DNA of 64,000 nt from Aurantiacibacter sp. MUD61 (GCF_027912455.1 NZ_CP115446.1:1511501-1575500), one strand, 5' to 3'. Positions 25,042 through 36,200 are shown, numbered from the stretch's first letter. Numbers and translations are program-made. Notes: generated by a model from the sequence alone, not told the origin.

Positions 25042-26018
25042 CAGGCGTCTCCATATTTCTGGGAAAAGGCAGCCGCCGCGCCGAACAGGCCGGGCTGCGG
25101 GTGAGTAATCAGTTTGACCGGCAGGTTCGCCATCAGGCCTTCGAACCGGCCCTTGGCGCGAAAACGCTCGGCAAAGCCCGATTGCGGCAAATGGTCGCGC
25201 AGCCGGTAGCCGAGCCCGCCCGCAATCACGACAGCCTTTGCGCCATGCGCCAACGCCATGTCACCCGCGACGGAACCGAGCGACAGGCAGAAACGGTCCA
25301 CTGCGGCAGCGGCAAGGATATCCTCGCCCTTCATGCCCTTGGTCCAGATTTCGATATCGTCGAGTTCGGGGACGCTCTTGTTCTCCATCGCGGCGAGCGT
25401 GTGATAAATGTCGGAGATGGCCGGGCCGGAGACGACGCGCTCTACCGAAACGCGGTTGTGGCGCTTGCGCAGGCGGGCGAGGATCGCATCCTCGATCTGG
25501 TCGAGCGGGGCGAAATCGATATGCCCGCCTTCGGTCGCCGATACGCGGTAGGTGCCGTCGGGCTCGCGGTAGAGATGGGCGACGCCAAGGCCGGTGCCCG
25601 GACCCATGACTGTCAGCCGTCCGGTTGGAGGCAGCGCGCCTTCAGGGCCGGTCAGGTGAAGAAATTCGTCATCGCCCGCGCGCGCAACGGCATGCGCCAC
25701 CGCTTCGAAATCATTGACAAGCACTTGGCGTTCGCAGCCGAGCTTGTCGCCGATCAGGGCAGGGCGGATGATCCAAGGATTGTTGGTAAAGCGGATGACA
25801 TCGCCGCCCACAGGGCCCGCAATTGCCATCGCCACATCGGTCGGCAGGGTGCCGCCTTTGCGCGTGCGATAATCGTCCCATGCCGACTGGAAGCTGGCGT
25901 GATCATCGGTGTGCAGCGTGATCGGCTCATCCATCGTGATCGTGCCATCCTTGGCTAGCGTCGCGATGGCAAAGCGGGCGTGGGTGCCGCCAATATCTAC
26001 GGTGACGATGTCGGTCAT
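25041..26018 (-). CDS. glk: Glucokinase Glk
   Basis: Glk phosphorylates glucose with ATP to feed glucose 6-phosphate to Zwf. The 325 residues show the bacterial glucokinase pattern: IVTVDIGGTHARFAI at the N-terminus, MAIAGPVGGDVIRFTNNPW, VNDFEAVAHAV with the catalytic Asp, and VMGPGTGLGVAHL. SATEGGHIDFAPLD and VIAGGLGYRLRDHL lie further on. It is the non-ROK E. coli Glk type. It lies 30 bases after edd and shares one base with eda. The set zwf-edd-glk resembles the Zymomonas glucose operon. Confidence 0.94.
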   Translation of the reverse strand: MTDIVTVDIGGTHARFAIATLAKDGTITMDEPITLHTDDHASFQSAWDDYRTRKGGTLPTDVAMAIAGPVGGDVIRFTNNPWIIRPALIGDKLGCERQVLVNDFEAVAHAVARAGDDEFLHLTGPEGALPPTGRLTVMGPGTGLGVAHLYREPDGTYRVSATEGGHIDFAPLDQIEDAILARLRKRHNRVSVERVVSGPAISDIYHTLAAMENKSVPELDDIEIWTKGMKGEDILAAAAVDRFCLSLGSVAGDMALAHGAKAVVIAGGLGYRLRDHLPQSGFAERFRAKGRFEGLMANLPVKLITHPQPGLFGAAAAFSQKYGDA

Positions 26019-26048
26019 GTGGCTCTCTCCCCTGAAATTCGTCTGGCT

Positions 26049-27878
26049 TTACAGCCCGGCGGTGGCGAGCATTGCACTGCCGCCCTTTTCCGCTTCGTCC
26101 GCCAACTGGCGGAACATCGCAAACAGCTCTCGCCCCGTGCCCTGATCGGGTGCGGGATCGGCGGCAGGCGAGCGGCCTGACAGATCGGCGCTGGTCGAAA
26201 GCTCACCGGTTTCGGCGCAGACTTTCACCACATCGCCATCCTTGAGCAGGCTGAGCGGTCCGCCACCCAAGGCCTCGGGCGAACAATGAATGGCGGCGGG
26301 CACCTTGCCCGATGCGCCCGACATGCGGCCATCGGTGACGAGCGCGACCTTGTATCCGCGATCCTGCAGCACCGCGAGGGGCGGGGTCAGGCTGTGGAGT
26401 TCGGGCATGCCATTGGCTTTCGGCCCCTGGAAGCGCACGACCACAACGACATCGCGGTCCAGCTCGCCTGCCTTGAAGGCGGCGACAACGTCCTTTTGCG
26501 TCTGGAACACGCGGCACGGCGCTTCGACCGTCCAGCGCTCTTTCGCGACTGCGGAGCTTTTGAAACAGGCGCGGCCCAGATTGCCTTCGACCAGCCGCAT
26601 CCCGCCATCAGGCTGGAACGGATCGGCAGCGCCTTTCAGCATGGTCTCATCGCCCGAAGGCCCGACATCGCGCCACACAAGCGCATCGCCCCCGTTTTCG
26701 TCTTTGGCCAATCCCGGCTCCTGACCGTATTCGTCCATGCCGCGTTTCTGGCCCACACCGATCACATCGCCATGGGCAAGGCCTGCATCGACGAGCTCGC
26801 GCACGACAAAGCCCATGCCGCCGGCATCGTGGAAATGGTTCACATCGCCCGATCCATTGGGATAGACGCGTGCCAGTAGCGGCACGGCGGAGGACAGCTC
26901 GGACAAGTCGGTCCAGTCCACCTGCACGCCAGCCGCACGGGCGAAAGCTGGGATGTGGATCGCATGATTGGTCGAGCCGCCCGTCGCAAGCAGGCCGACC
27001 ATCGCGTTGACGATCGCCTTTTCATCGACGCAGTGGCCGAGCGGGCGATAATCATTGCCGTCCTGCGTCATGCTTGCGACGCGATGCACGGCCTCGCGGT
27101 CGAGCGCCTGCCGCAACTTCGTGCCCGGCTGGATGAAAGCGGCGCCCGGAATATGCAGGCCCATCAGTTCCATCATCATCTGGTTGGAATTGGCAGTGCC
27201 GTAAAATGTGCAGGTGCCCGGCGAGTGGTAGGAGCCCAGCTCTGAATCGAGCAGTTCCTGCCGCGTCGCCTTGCCTTCAGCATAAAGCTGGCGGGTCTTC
27301 TGCTTCTCGCTGTTGGAAATGCCGCTCGGCATCGGACCGCTGGGTACAAAAACGGCGGGCAGGTGGCCGAAGCGCAGCGCGCCGATCAGCAGGCCGGGGA
27401 CGATCTTGTCGCAAATGCCGAGCAGCAGCATGCCGTCATACATGGCGTGGCTCAGCGCGACGCCCGTTGCCATCGCAATCGCATCGCGGGAGAAGAGCGA
27501 GAGCTCCATCCCCGTCTCGCCCTGCGTCACACCGTCGCACATGGCGGGCGTGCCGCCTGCGACCTGCGCCGTGGCGCCGACTTCGCGGGCGTAAATCTTC
27601 AGGCGCTCGGGATAGCGGCCATAGGGCTGGTGGGCGGACAGCATGTCATTATACGCCGTCACCACGCCGATATTCGGGCCCTTGTTGGTCTTGAGCGCTT
27701 CCTGATCCTCGAGCGCGCCGGCAAAGGCGTGCGCGAGATTGGAACAGCTCACCTGGCTACGGTCGGGGCGGTTGTCCGCCTCCCGCTGGATCAGGTCGAG
27801 ATAGGCCTTCCGGCTATCCTTCGATTTCTCGATCACGCGCGCCGTGACGCGCTCGATGGTGGGGTGCAGCTTAGTCAT
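26049..27878 (-). CDS. edd: 6-phosphogluconate dehydratase Edd
   Basis: Edd dehydrates 6-phosphogluconate to KDPG using an Fe-S cluster. The 609 residues match the IlvD/Edd family. Visible motifs are [86 protein letters not shown] and [30 protein letters not shown] and [19 protein letters not shown] follow. These carry the cluster cysteines and the substrate-binding serines. It overlaps the zwf 3' end by 8 bases, so translation is linked, and glk follows 30 bases later. Confidence 0.95.
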   Translation of the reverse strand: MTKLHPTIERVTARVIEKSKDSRKAYLDLIQREADNRPDRSQVSCSNLAHAFAGALEDQEALKTNKGPNIGVVTAYNDMLSAHQPYGRYPERLKIYAREVGATAQVAGGTPAMCDGVTQGETGMELSLFSRDAIAMATGVALSHAMYDGMLLLGICDKIVPGLLIGALRFGHLPAVFVPSGPMPSGISNSEKQKTRQLYAEGKATRQELLDSELGSYHSPGTCTFYGTANSNQMMMELMGLHIPGAAFIQPGTKLRQALDREAVHRVASMTQDGNDYRPLGHCVDEKAIVNAMVGLLATGGSTNHAIHIPAFARAAGVQVDWTDLSELSSAVPLLARVYPNGSGDVNHFHDAGGMGFVVRELVDAGLAHGDVIGVGQKRGMDEYGQEPGLAKDENGGDALVWRDVGPSGDETMLKGAADPFQPDGGMRLVEGNLGRACFKSSAVAKERWTVEAPCRVFQTQKDVVAAFKAGELDRDVVVVVRFQGPKANGMPELHSLTPPLAVLQDRGYKVALVTDGRMSGASGKVPAAIHCSPEALGGGPLSLLKDGDVVKVCAETGELSTSADLSGRSPAADPAPDQGTGRELFAMFRQLADEAEKGGSAMLATAGL

Positions 27879-29313
27879 GCCAGCTTACTCCGTCGCGTTC
27901 GACCAGCGCGATTGCCTTGGACGGGCCCCAGCTTCCTGCGGCGTAAGTCTTGGGCACGCGGTCTTCTTTCTCCCATATTTCGCGAATGGAATCGATCCAG
28001 CGCCACTGCGCCTCGACCTCATCGCGCCGCACGAACAGCGTCTGGCGACCTTCGACGAGATCGAGCAGCAGGCGTTCGTAGGCGATCCGCTTGAATTTGC
28101 CGGTGAAGGCATCGGGCATGGTGATATCGAGCGGCACCTGCCGCAGCGTCATGCCCTCATGCTCGATGCCCGGCACTTTCGCCATCATGGAGAGGTGAAT
28201 ATTCTCTTCGGGCTGGATGCCAATCACCAGGCGGTTCTGCTTCAGCTTCGCGCCGGGGAAGATGTTGTGCGGCACGCAGCGGAATTGCACCACGATTTCG
28301 GTCACGCGTTCGGGCATGCGCTTGCCGGTGCGCAGGTAGAAGGGCACGCCCTGCCAGCGCCAATTGTCGATATGGGCCTTCAATGCCACGAAAGTCTCGA
28401 CACTGCTGTCCCGGCCCAGCTCTTCATCGTATCCGGCAACCGGCTGGCCATCGACTGCGCCCTTGCGATACTGCCCGGTGACGCTTTCGTCCGGCTCCAT
28501 CTTGCGCAGCGAGCGCAGGACTTTGACCTTCTCGTCGCGCACCGCTCCGGCATCGAAGCTGACCGGCGGCTCCATCGCGACGAGTGCAAGCAATTGCAGC
28601 ATGTGGTTCTGCACCATGTCGCGCAGCGCGCCTGCGCTTTCGTAGAAATCCGCGCGGCCTTCCAGACCCACGGTCTCGCCCACGGTGATCTGCACATGCT
28701 CGATATGCTGGCTGTTCCACAGCGGCTCGAAAAACATATTGGCAAATCGCAGCGCGATGAGGTTCTGCACCGTCTCCTTGCCGAGATAATGGTCGATGCG
28801 GAAAATGCGGTCTTCGCTGAAGGCCGATGCCACCGCATCATTGATCGCGCAGCTGCTTTCCAGATCGGTGCCGAGCGGCTTTTCAAGGCAGATGCGCGAG
28901 TTCTCGCCTGCCAGACCATGATCGGCAAGGCCCTTGATCGTTGGTTCGAACAGGCTGGGCGCGGTGGAGAGGAAGATCGCGACCTGGCGATCATCGCCTT
29001 CCTTCAAGCCCGCCTTTTCGGCCAGCGCCGCATAGCCTTCGGGCGTTGTGACATCGAGCTGGCTGTAGCTCAGCTTGTTGAGGAATTCGGCCATCGAACC
29101 GCGACGGTGAGCGGGCAGGTAAGTCTCGATCGCCTCACGCGCCATATTGCGGAAATCATTGTCGGACAATTCGGACCGCGCGGTTCCGATGATCCGCAGG
29201 TCCGCGTGCAGCAGATCCTCTGCATGCAGCGCGCACAGCGATGGTAGAAGCATCCGCTTGGACAGGTCACCTGTTGCACCAAACAGGATCAGCGTATCGG
29301 CCTTGATGTTCAT
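27871..29313 (-). CDS. zwf: Glucose-6-phosphate 1-dehydrogenase Zwf
   Basis: Zwf oxidises glucose 6-phosphate to 6-phosphogluconolactone with NAD(P)+. The 480 residues have the nucleotide-binding start [19 protein letters not shown] and CLEKPLGTD. The active-site signature RIDHYLGKE lies at 172-180, with H175 the likely substrate-binding His. A GAGAGGA ribosome site precedes the ATG. No 6-phosphogluconolactonase gene is present in the operon, so that step is encoded elsewhere or is spontaneous. It follows the transglutaminase gene by 39 bases on the same strand. Confidence 0.95.
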   Translation of the reverse strand: MNIKADTLILFGATGDLSKRMLLPSLCALHAEDLLHADLRIIGTARSELSDNDFRNMAREAIETYLPAHRRGSMAEFLNKLSYSQLDVTTPEGYAALAEKAGLKEGDDRQVAIFLSTAPSLFEPTIKGLADHGLAGENSRICLEKPLGTDLESSCAINDAVASAFSEDRIFRIDHYLGKETVQNLIALRFANMFFEPLWNSQHIEHVQITVGETVGLEGRADFYESAGALRDMVQNHMLQLLALVAMEPPVSFDAGAVRDEKVKVLRSLRKMEPDESVTGQYRKGAVDGQPVAGYDEELGRDSSVETFVALKAHIDNWRWQGVPFYLRTGKRMPERVTEIVVQFRCVPHNIFPGAKLKQNRLVIGIQPEENIHLSMMAKVPGIEHEGMTLRQVPLDITMPDAFTGKFKRIAYERLLLDLVEGRQTLFVRRDEVEAQWRWIDSIREIWEKEDRVPKTYAAGSWGPSKAIALVERDGVSWHD

Positions 29314-29352
29314 TATTGGTCCGATCCTCTCAATACATTCAATTGCGCCGCA

Positions 29353-30156
29353 TCACGCGGCTTCGCGCACATCGACCGAGCTGTTGCGGAACTGGGCAAA
29401 GCCGAATGTGGTCATAAAGCTAACATCCGCAGCGTCGCGGCCAATGCCGATTTTCACCGTCTTGGCAGGGTCTGCCATGCCGGTGGGATCGACGATCTGC
29501 CAGCTGCCACCGTCTTCGGATGCGTCATCGGCGATATAGAGCTCTGCCACGGCGTGGAAATCCTGCGGCTCTACATCGGGAGCATAGCAACTGGTGTAGC
29601 GCGCGGGGATGGCAGATGCGCGGGCAAAGGCGATCACCACATGGGCAAAGTCGCGGCAGATGCCGCGCCGGTCACCGAAAGTGTCGAAAGCTGTCGTCGC
29701 GGCACTCGAAACACCGGGTTCATAGGCAATATTCTGCGCAACCCAGTCGCTGATGGCTACGATCTTGTCGCCACCTGTGTATTTGCCGAAACGATCTGCC
29801 ACGAAGTTTTGCATACGGTCCGCCTGACAATACCGCGAATCGAATACGTATTCCACTGCATGGCCGGGCAATTCATGCGGTTTGAGCAATCTCGCGCTGC
29901 CGATATCGAAGGCCTTGCGGGTGACTTCCACGCGGGCTTCATATTGCACTTTGCATTCGCCCTTCGCCCGCACCCAGATGCGCTCTCCCACTTCATCCTG
30001 CGCGGGAACGCGAGTGAAATGTTCAGGGTCGCTGACATGGGTTTTGGCGGACAGGACTTTTTGGTCGGAGAGCGCAGCGGCTTCAAATTGCAGGAGGTTA
30101 TCGGTCGGCTGGTCACCGAGCTTGAAGGCGAAGCTGGAATTGATTTCGAGGATCAT
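29353..30156 (-). CDS. Transglutaminase-like family protein
   Basis: The 267-residue protein has an N-terminal beta-rich domain and a C-terminal transglutaminase-like cysteine-protease fold. The catalytic triad is visible as C167 in GICRDFAH, H201 in QDFHAVAELY and D223 in VDPTGM. No signal peptide was seen, so it is probably cytoplasmic, and the substrate is unknown. Its ATG overlaps the yjbQ stop by four bases (ATGA at 30156-30153). It sits directly before zwf; a link to sugar catabolism would be only positional. Confidence 0.83.
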   Translation of the reverse strand: MILEINSSFAFKLGDQPTDNLLQFEAAALSDQKVLSAKTHVSDPEHFTRVPAQDEVGERIWVRAKGECKVQYEARVEVTRKAFDIGSARLLKPHELPGHAVEYVFDSRYCQADRMQNFVADRFGKYTGGDKIVAISDWVAQNIAYEPGVSSAATTAFDTFGDRRGICRDFAHVVIAFARASAIPARYTSCYAPDVEPQDFHAVAELYIADDASEDGGSWQIVDPTGMADPAKTVKIGIGRDAADVSFMTTFGFAQFRNSSVDVREAA

Positions 30157-30596
30157 ACCTCACTAACCCGCTCACCCAGCAAATGTGCCACGATTTCGCG
30201 GCGGTGCGGCATCGCGCGGTGTTCGGCGAGGTAAATGCCCTGCCACGTGCCCAATGCCATGCGGCCATCCGATACCGGAATGGAAAGCGAAGCGCCTGTC
30301 AGCATGGTGCGAATGTGCGCGGGCATATCGTCCGGCCCTTCATCGTCATGCTCGTAAGCATCGCTCTCGGGCGCGGCCTTGCTCAGCCATCGCAGCAAAT
30401 CCCGCTGCACCGCAGGCGCGGCATTTTCATTGATCAGCAGGCTGGCACTGGTGTGGCGGCAGAACAGGGTGATGAGGCCCGTATCGATACCGGTGTCGCC
30501 GATCCAGTCCTCCACCTCGCGCGTGAATTCATACAGCGCCTGGCCTTCGGTGGAGATTGTGAAGCGGGTCTGGTGCTGGTGCATGCGGATAGCCAT
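30153..30596 (-). CDS. YjbQ/UPF0047 family protein
   Basis: The 147-residue protein matches UPF0047 (YjbQ). Motifs are FCRHTSASLLINENAAPAVQRDLLRWL, YEHDDEGPDDMPAHIRTMLTGASLSIPVSDGRMALGTWQGIYLAEHR. The invariant His and Asp residues probably bind a metal. Members have been described as secondary thiamine-phosphate synthases that rescue thiE mutants, but the physiological role is uncertain. It is the first gene of the minus-strand array that continues through the transglutaminase and the Entner-Doudoroff genes. Confidence 0.85.
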   Translation of the reverse strand: MAIRMHQHQTRFTISTEGQALYEFTREVEDWIGDTGIDTGLITLFCRHTSASLLINENAAPAVQRDLLRWLSKAAPESDAYEHDDEGPDDMPAHIRTMLTGASLSIPVSDGRMALGTWQGIYLAEHRAMPHRREIVAHLLGERVSEV

Positions 30597-30679
30597 AGCG
30601 GCCGCGCCAATCGGGGCAAAGGTCCGCTTGCAATGCCAAGCGCGCGCGCTAGTCTCGCGGCCGACAGGAGAGGACTTTC

Positions 30680-31996
30680 ATGACCATGTTCAAAACCGCG
30701 CTTGCCGCGACCGTTGGCCTTGCGGCCCTCGCTGCAATTCCCGCCGCCGCGCAGGAAACGCCTATCGCTTTCACAAATGCCACCATCCACACGATGGGCG
30801 GCAGCAGCGGCACTGGCACAATCGAGGGTGGTACGATGGTGATCCACCGCGGGATGATCGTGGCCGTGGGTGGCGCGGAGACGGATATCCCGTCGGGCGC
30901 GGAAATGCGCGATGCGACGGGTCTGGTGATCATGCCGGGCATCGTCGACACCCACTCGCATATCGGCCAGGTGTCGGGCGCGGACAGTTCTGCTGCGATC
31001 CAGCCCGATGTGCGCGCTCTCGATGCGATCAATATCCGCGACAGCTCTATCGCCCGCGCGCGCTCCGGCGGGGTGACCACCGCAAACATCATGCCCGGTT
31101 CGGGCCATCTGATGGGCGGGCAGACCTTCTACATGCACCTTACCGAAGGCAATTCGATCGAGGAGCTCGCATGGACCGATGATGACGGGGACATCATGGG
31201 CGGCATGAAAATGGCCAATGGCACCAACCCCATTCGCGAGAACCCGGCCTTTCCCTCCACGCGCGCGCGCTCAGCCGCGATGGTGCGCAGCCACTTCGTC
31301 GCGGCGCAGGAATATTGCGATGGCGAGCGTTCGCCGGTGAACCTCGGCATGGAGGCGATGTGCGAAATCCTCGACGGGGACCGCCTCGTCCACTTCCACA
31401 CCCACCGCAGTGACGACATCATGACCGCGCTGCGGCTGCGCGAAGAATTCGGCTTCGAGATGCTGATTCAGCACGGGATCGAAAGCTATGTCGTGGCGGA
31501 GGAAATCGCCGCGGCTGGCGTGCCCGTGTCGGCGATCCTCGTCGATAGCCCCGGCGGCAAGCTGGAGGCGCGCAATGCCAATATCGAAACCGCCGCTACG
31601 CTGGAGCGGGCAGGCGTGTTCATCTCGCTCCATTCGGACGACAATATCATCGACAGCCGCCTGATGTTCCGCCACGCCGGCATCGCCGTGCGCGGGGGGA
31701 TGAGCCGCGATGGGGCGCTGCGCGCGCTCACCATCAATGGCGCGGTGCAGCTGGGTCTGGAAGAGCATGTCGGCAGCCTTGAGGAAGGCAAGATGGCCGA
31801 TTTCCTCGTGCTCGATGGCGATCCGCTGTCGGTCTACACCGATCTGCACGAAACATGGGTGATGGGCGAGCTGCTGTTCGACCGCGACGATCCCGACGAT
31901 CTGATCCACGCCACCGGCGGCTATGGCGCGGGCAATCCGCAGATGAATACCCATGTCCTCGAACGCGAGGCTGTGATGCTGGAGAACGGCCAATGA
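30680..31996 (+). CDS. Periplasmic amidohydrolase, first of a pair
   Basis: The 438-residue protein has a signal peptide (MTMFKTALAATVGLAALAAIPAAAQ). The amidohydrolase metal motif HxH is intact in PGIVDTHSHIGQ. Further ligand-like histidines lie in VHFHTHRSDD and LIQHGIES, and LHSDDN supplies the late Asp. The C-terminal GSLEEGKMADFLVLDGDPL is typical of imidazolonepropionase or prolidase-like amidohydrolases. The substrate is unknown; periplasmic location suggests hydrolysis of an imported or wall-derived amide or peptide. It is coupled to the next, related gene by an ATGA overlap. Confidence 0.83.
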   Translation: MTMFKTALAATVGLAALAAIPAAAQETPIAFTNATIHTMGGSSGTGTIEGGTMVIHRGMIVAVGGAETDIPSGAEMRDATGLVIMPGIVDTHSHIGQVSGADSSAAIQPDVRALDAINIRDSSIARARSGGVTTANIMPGSGHLMGGQTFYMHLTEGNSIEELAWTDDDGDIMGGMKMANGTNPIRENPAFPSTRARSAAMVRSHFVAAQEYCDGERSPVNLGMEAMCEILDGDRLVHFHTHRSDDIMTALRLREEFGFEMLIQHGIESYVVAEEIAAAGVPVSAILVDSPGGKLEARNANIETAATLERAGVFISLHSDDNIIDSRLMFRHAGIAVRGGMSRDGALRALTINGAVQLGLEEHVGSLEEGKMADFLVLDGDPLSVYTDLHETWVMGELLFDRDDPDDLIHATGGYGAGNPQMNTHVLEREAVMLENGQ

Positions 31997-33237
31997 ACGC
32001 TCTTGTGAAGACCTTCGCCGCCGCTGCCACCGCAGCGCTCCTCAGCACAACGGCTCTCGCACAGGACATCGCCGTGCGCGGCGAGCAGGTGTGGACCATG
32101 GGCCCGCAAGGCGTGATTACGGACGGTGTCGTCGTGATCGAGGATGGCCGCATCACCGCGGTGGGCCCCGCCAGCGACGTGGCCATTCCGCAGGGTATGG
32201 AAGTGCTCACCGCGCCCATCGTCACGCCCGGCCTTGTCGATGCGCACTCCACCGTCGGCCTCACCGGCTATCTCAACCAGAGCGACGATCAGGACCAGCT
32301 CGATGACAGCGCTCCGGTCCAGCCGCACTTGCGCGCGATCGATGCCTACAACCCGCATGACCGGCTGGTGCAATGGGCGCGCGAGCTCGGCATCACCACC
32401 GTTCACACCGGCCACGGACCCGGCGCGCTGATTTCTGGCCAGACGATGATCGTGAAAACCACCGGCAACACGGTCGAAGCCGCGCTGGTGGAAGACGGCA
32501 CGATGATCGTCGGCAATCTCGGCACATGGGCGCTCAACCGCAATGGCGGCGCTCCCGGCACCCGCGCCCGGCAGATGGCGATGCTCCGGCAGGCGCTGCT
32601 CGCCGCACAGGGCGGCGCCGATCCCGAAGAGGATCACCTCGGCCCGGGCGAGCGTGACGAGGACAATCCCGGTCGCCGCAACCTTGAAGAGGAAGCCTTC
32701 CGCTCCGTCCTGCGCGGAGAGACCCCGCTGCTCATCACCGCGCACCGCCAGCAGGATATCCAGACCGCCCTGCGCCTTGCCGATGAATTCGATATCGAAG
32801 TCATTATCGACGGCGCGGCGGACGCTCACCTGATGCTCGACGAGCTGCGCGAATGGGGCGGCATGGTCATCCTCCACCCGACCATGGCCCGCAATGAAGG
32901 CGAGCTCGAAAACGCCGCCTTCACCACCGCCGCGGTGCTGGCAGAGGCCGGCATCCCCTTCGCCCTGCAATCGGGATATGAGGCCTATGTGCCCAAGACC
33001 CGCGTCGTATTGTGGGAAGCAGGCTTTGCGGTCGCCAACGGCCTCTCGCCAGAAGACGGCCTCGCCAGCATCACCATAGACGCCGCCCGCATCATCGGCG
33101 CAGACGACCGCGTCGGCTCGCTCGAAGTCGGCAAGGACGGCGACGTGGCCATGTTCGACGGCGACCCCTTCGAATACACCAGCCACGTGACAGGCGTGGT
33201 AATCGAGGGCGAGGTGGTGAGTACTGCCGCGCGGTAG
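31993..33237 (+). CDS. Periplasmic amidohydrolase homologue, degenerate metal site
   Basis: The protein has 414 residues from the ATG at 31993, which overlaps the preceding stop (ATGA). A signal peptide (MNALVKTFAAAATAALLSTTALAQ) and the same fold as the previous gene are clear: APIVTPGLVDAHSTVG, LITAHRQQDIQTAL, and GSLEVGKDGDVAMFDGDPF at the end. The usual HxH is reduced to HST. The region matching LHSDDN reads LQSGYEAYVPKTR, so two metal ligands appear lost. It may be a non-catalytic partner of the upstream enzyme. Its C-terminal frame end is 53 bases before the restriction-modification gene. Confidence 0.8.
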   Translation: MNALVKTFAAAATAALLSTTALAQDIAVRGEQVWTMGPQGVITDGVVVIEDGRITAVGPASDVAIPQGMEVLTAPIVTPGLVDAHSTVGLTGYLNQSDDQDQLDDSAPVQPHLRAIDAYNPHDRLVQWARELGITTVHTGHGPGALISGQTMIVKTTGNTVEAALVEDGTMIVGNLGTWALNRNGGAPGTRARQMAMLRQALLAAQGGADPEEDHLGPGERDEDNPGRRNLEEEAFRSVLRGETPLLITAHRQQDIQTALRLADEFDIEVIIDGAADAHLMLDELREWGGMVILHPTMARNEGELENAAFTTAAVLAEAGIPFALQSGYEAYVPKTRVVLWEAGFAVANGLSPEDGLASITIDAARIIGADDRVGSLEVGKDGDVAMFDGDPFEYTSHVTGVVIEGEVVSTAAR

Positions 33238-33290
33238 GGGGGAGTGGTAATCGCTTGCGATTGCAGCGCTTTCGCGTGATGTAGCCTCAC

Positions 33291-36200
33291 ATGGGGGAAG
33301 TCGATCAAACCAAGCTGGAAAAGCTCATCGCCGATTTCGGGGAATCCGGCGGCGGTGAGATGGCGAATGCGCAACTGTTCGTAGAGCGGCTGACGGGCGC
33401 GCTTGGCGTGGAGCAACCGTCACCTGCCAAGGAAGAGACCCGGCTGAACGACTACGTTTTTGAGCGCGGCGTTACTTTCCGCCATCCGGGTGGCTCCACC
33501 AGCACCGGCCGCATTGATTGCTACAAGCGGGATTGCTTCATTTGGGAGGCCAAGCAATCAGCCAAGCGCGAGAAAGCGCGCGCAACCGAGCAGTTGGAAA
33601 TGGCTGGCATCGAAGCGCCGCAAAAGCTGGGTCATGCGAAGCGCGGCACGAAGACTTGGGACAAAGTGATGATCGCCGCCAAGAAGCAGGCGGAGGATTA
33701 CGCCCGCGCCCTGCCGGATGATCATGCTTATCCGCCGTTTCTATTGGTGGCCGATATCGGCAATGTGATCGAAGTCTATGCCGATTTCAGCGGACAGGGG
33801 CGCAACTATTCTCAGTTTCCGGACAAGCTGAACTACCGTCTGTCGATGGACGATCTGCGCGATGAGGAAGTCCAGGATCGCCTCCGCGCCATCTGGACCG
33901 ATCCTAACAGTCTTGATCCCACACGCATTTCTGCTGCGGTTACCGAAGACATTGCAGAACGCCTCGCCAAGATCGCCAAGAGCCTGGAGAAGCGGCACGA
34001 TCCCAAGGACATTGCCGAATTCCTGATGCGGTGCCTCTTCACGATGTTCGCAGAGGATGTGGAGCTGATCCCCGATCACGGCTTCCAGAAACTGCTTCAA
34101 CAGATGGTGGAAACGCCGGAGAATTTCCCGCCCGCTCTCGAAAGCCTGTGGCAGGTGATGGACAAGGGCGGTTATGCCCCGCATCTCAACGCCACGCTCA
34201 AGCGTTTCAACGGATCGCTGTTCAAGACGCATCGCGCTCTGCCGCTCGAAGCCGACGATATTCGCGAGCTGTGGCTCGCCAGCAAGAAGGACTGGCGCGA
34301 TGTGGAGCCCGCCATCTTCGGTACGCTGCTCGAACGCGCGCTTAACACCAAAGAACGCGGCAAGCTGGGCGCACATTTCACCCCGCGCGTCTATGTCGAG
34401 CGGCTGGTGGTCCCCACCATTATCGAGCCGCTCCGAGAGGATTGGGAGGAAGTGCAGGCATTGGTGGAAGACCTGCGCCGTGCGGGCAAGCCCAATGCTG
34501 CGATAGAGGCGGTGCGCGCTTTCCATCACCAGCTCTGCACCACGCGGGTGCTCGACCCCGCCTGTGGAACGGGTAACTTTCTCTACGTGTCGCTGGAACT
34601 GATGAAGCGGCTGGAAGGCGAAATCCTCGAAACACTGGAAGCGCTGGGGGATGACGAGGCGCGGCTGCTGTTCGAAGGCGAAACGGTCAATCCGCGCCAG
34701 TTTTACGGGCTGGAAATCAATCCGCGTGCCGTGCCGATTGCCGATCTCGTGCTGTGGATCGGCTTCCTGAAATGGCAGCTGCGCACGGTGGAGGTGAAAG
34801 ACCTGCCCGAACCGATCCTGCATGCCTACGGCACGATCAAGGAACAGGACGCTATCCTCGCTTACGACAAGCAGGAATTGCTGCGGAATGAGGATGGCAC
34901 GCCGATGACCCGGTGGGATGGGGAGACGATGAAGCTCCACCCGATTACTGGCGAGAAGATTCCCGATCCCGATGCGCAGGTGGAGCTCTACTCATACGAG
35001 AACCCGCGTCGCGCCGATTGGCCGGAAGTGGAATTCATCGTCGGCAATCCGCCCTTTATCGGCGGCAAGGACATGCGCGCAGAGCTGGGCGATGGCTATG
35101 CCGAAGCCGCATGGAAAGCGCGCAAGGGCGTGCCCGGAGGAGCCGATTTCGTGATGCATTTCTGGGACGAGGCAGCAACGCGCCTGCTCGCCAAACCACC
35201 TGCAAAGGTGAAGGGCGAAAACCCGCTGCGCCGTTTCGGCTTCATCACAACCAATTCCATCACCCAGACTTTCAGCCGCCGCGTGGTGGAAAAACATATG
35301 AACGCGAAGCTGCCGTTATCGCTGGTCTATGCTGTACCCGATCATCCTTGGATGCAGGGCGTAGATAAAGCTGCGGTGCGAATTGCGTTAACGGTTGCGG
35401 TGCGGGGCGAACGGCAGGGCAAGCTGGCTGAGGTGGTGCATGAAAGCGCCTTGAATACGGACACTCCTGACGTGCGACTAGAGAGTGATGAAGGTAAGAT
35501 CACGAGCAAGCTTAAGCTCGGTGCAGACTTGTCAAAATTGGCAATTCTTTATGCGAATGACGGAATCTCTAGCCGCGGCGTCTCACTGCATGGATCAGGC
35601 TTCATTGTTTCGCCGCAACAAGCGTCTGGACTGGGGCGCGAGCAGAACGCTGCGTTACGAAAGCATATAAGAGAATACTTCAACGGAAAGGATCTCACCG
35701 CGCGCCCTCGCGGGGTTTACGCAATCGATCTATTCGGCTTGTCAGCCAAACAAGTCCAAGAAAAGTACCCAAATCTTTTTCAGTATATCACCGACAATGT
35801 CCGGGCAGAGCGCGAAGGCAAGGTCGGTAAGTCGCCGGACTTGGCAGCCTATGCAAAAGAATGGTGGCTGTTTGGGAAGACGAGGCCCGAATTGAGAAGC
35901 GCATTGTTGAACTTGAGTCGATATGTCTCAACCGTTGAGACCTCAAAGCATCGTTTCTTCCAGTTTCTGGATGTAGAGATTCTGCCGGACAATATGCTCG
36001 TTAATTTCGCTTTCTCTGACGCAGAGAAACTCGCTTTAATGACGAGCCGCTTGCATACGCATTGGGCGCTCGAACTGGGGGGCACTCTTGGCCCAACCCC
36101 GCGATACAACAAAACAAAATGCTACAATCCCTTTCCCTTCGCCACCCTTGGCGACACCCAATCTGCCAAGCTCGATGAACTCGGCAGCCGGCTTGATGCC

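Noticed and set aside
27844..29247. A 467-codon plus-strand frame opposite zwf
   Set aside because: The zwf frame on the other strand carries all dehydrogenase motifs; this one has none.
31993..33237. Second amidohydrolase as a pseudogene
   Set aside because: The frame is intact, the signal peptide and C-terminal domain are conserved, and it is translationally coupled. Loss of metal ligands alone does not show decay.
33741..34940. A 399-codon minus-strand frame inside the restriction-modification gene
   Set aside because: It lies opposite the intact methyltransferase motifs, has no recognisable domain, and is a composition artefact.
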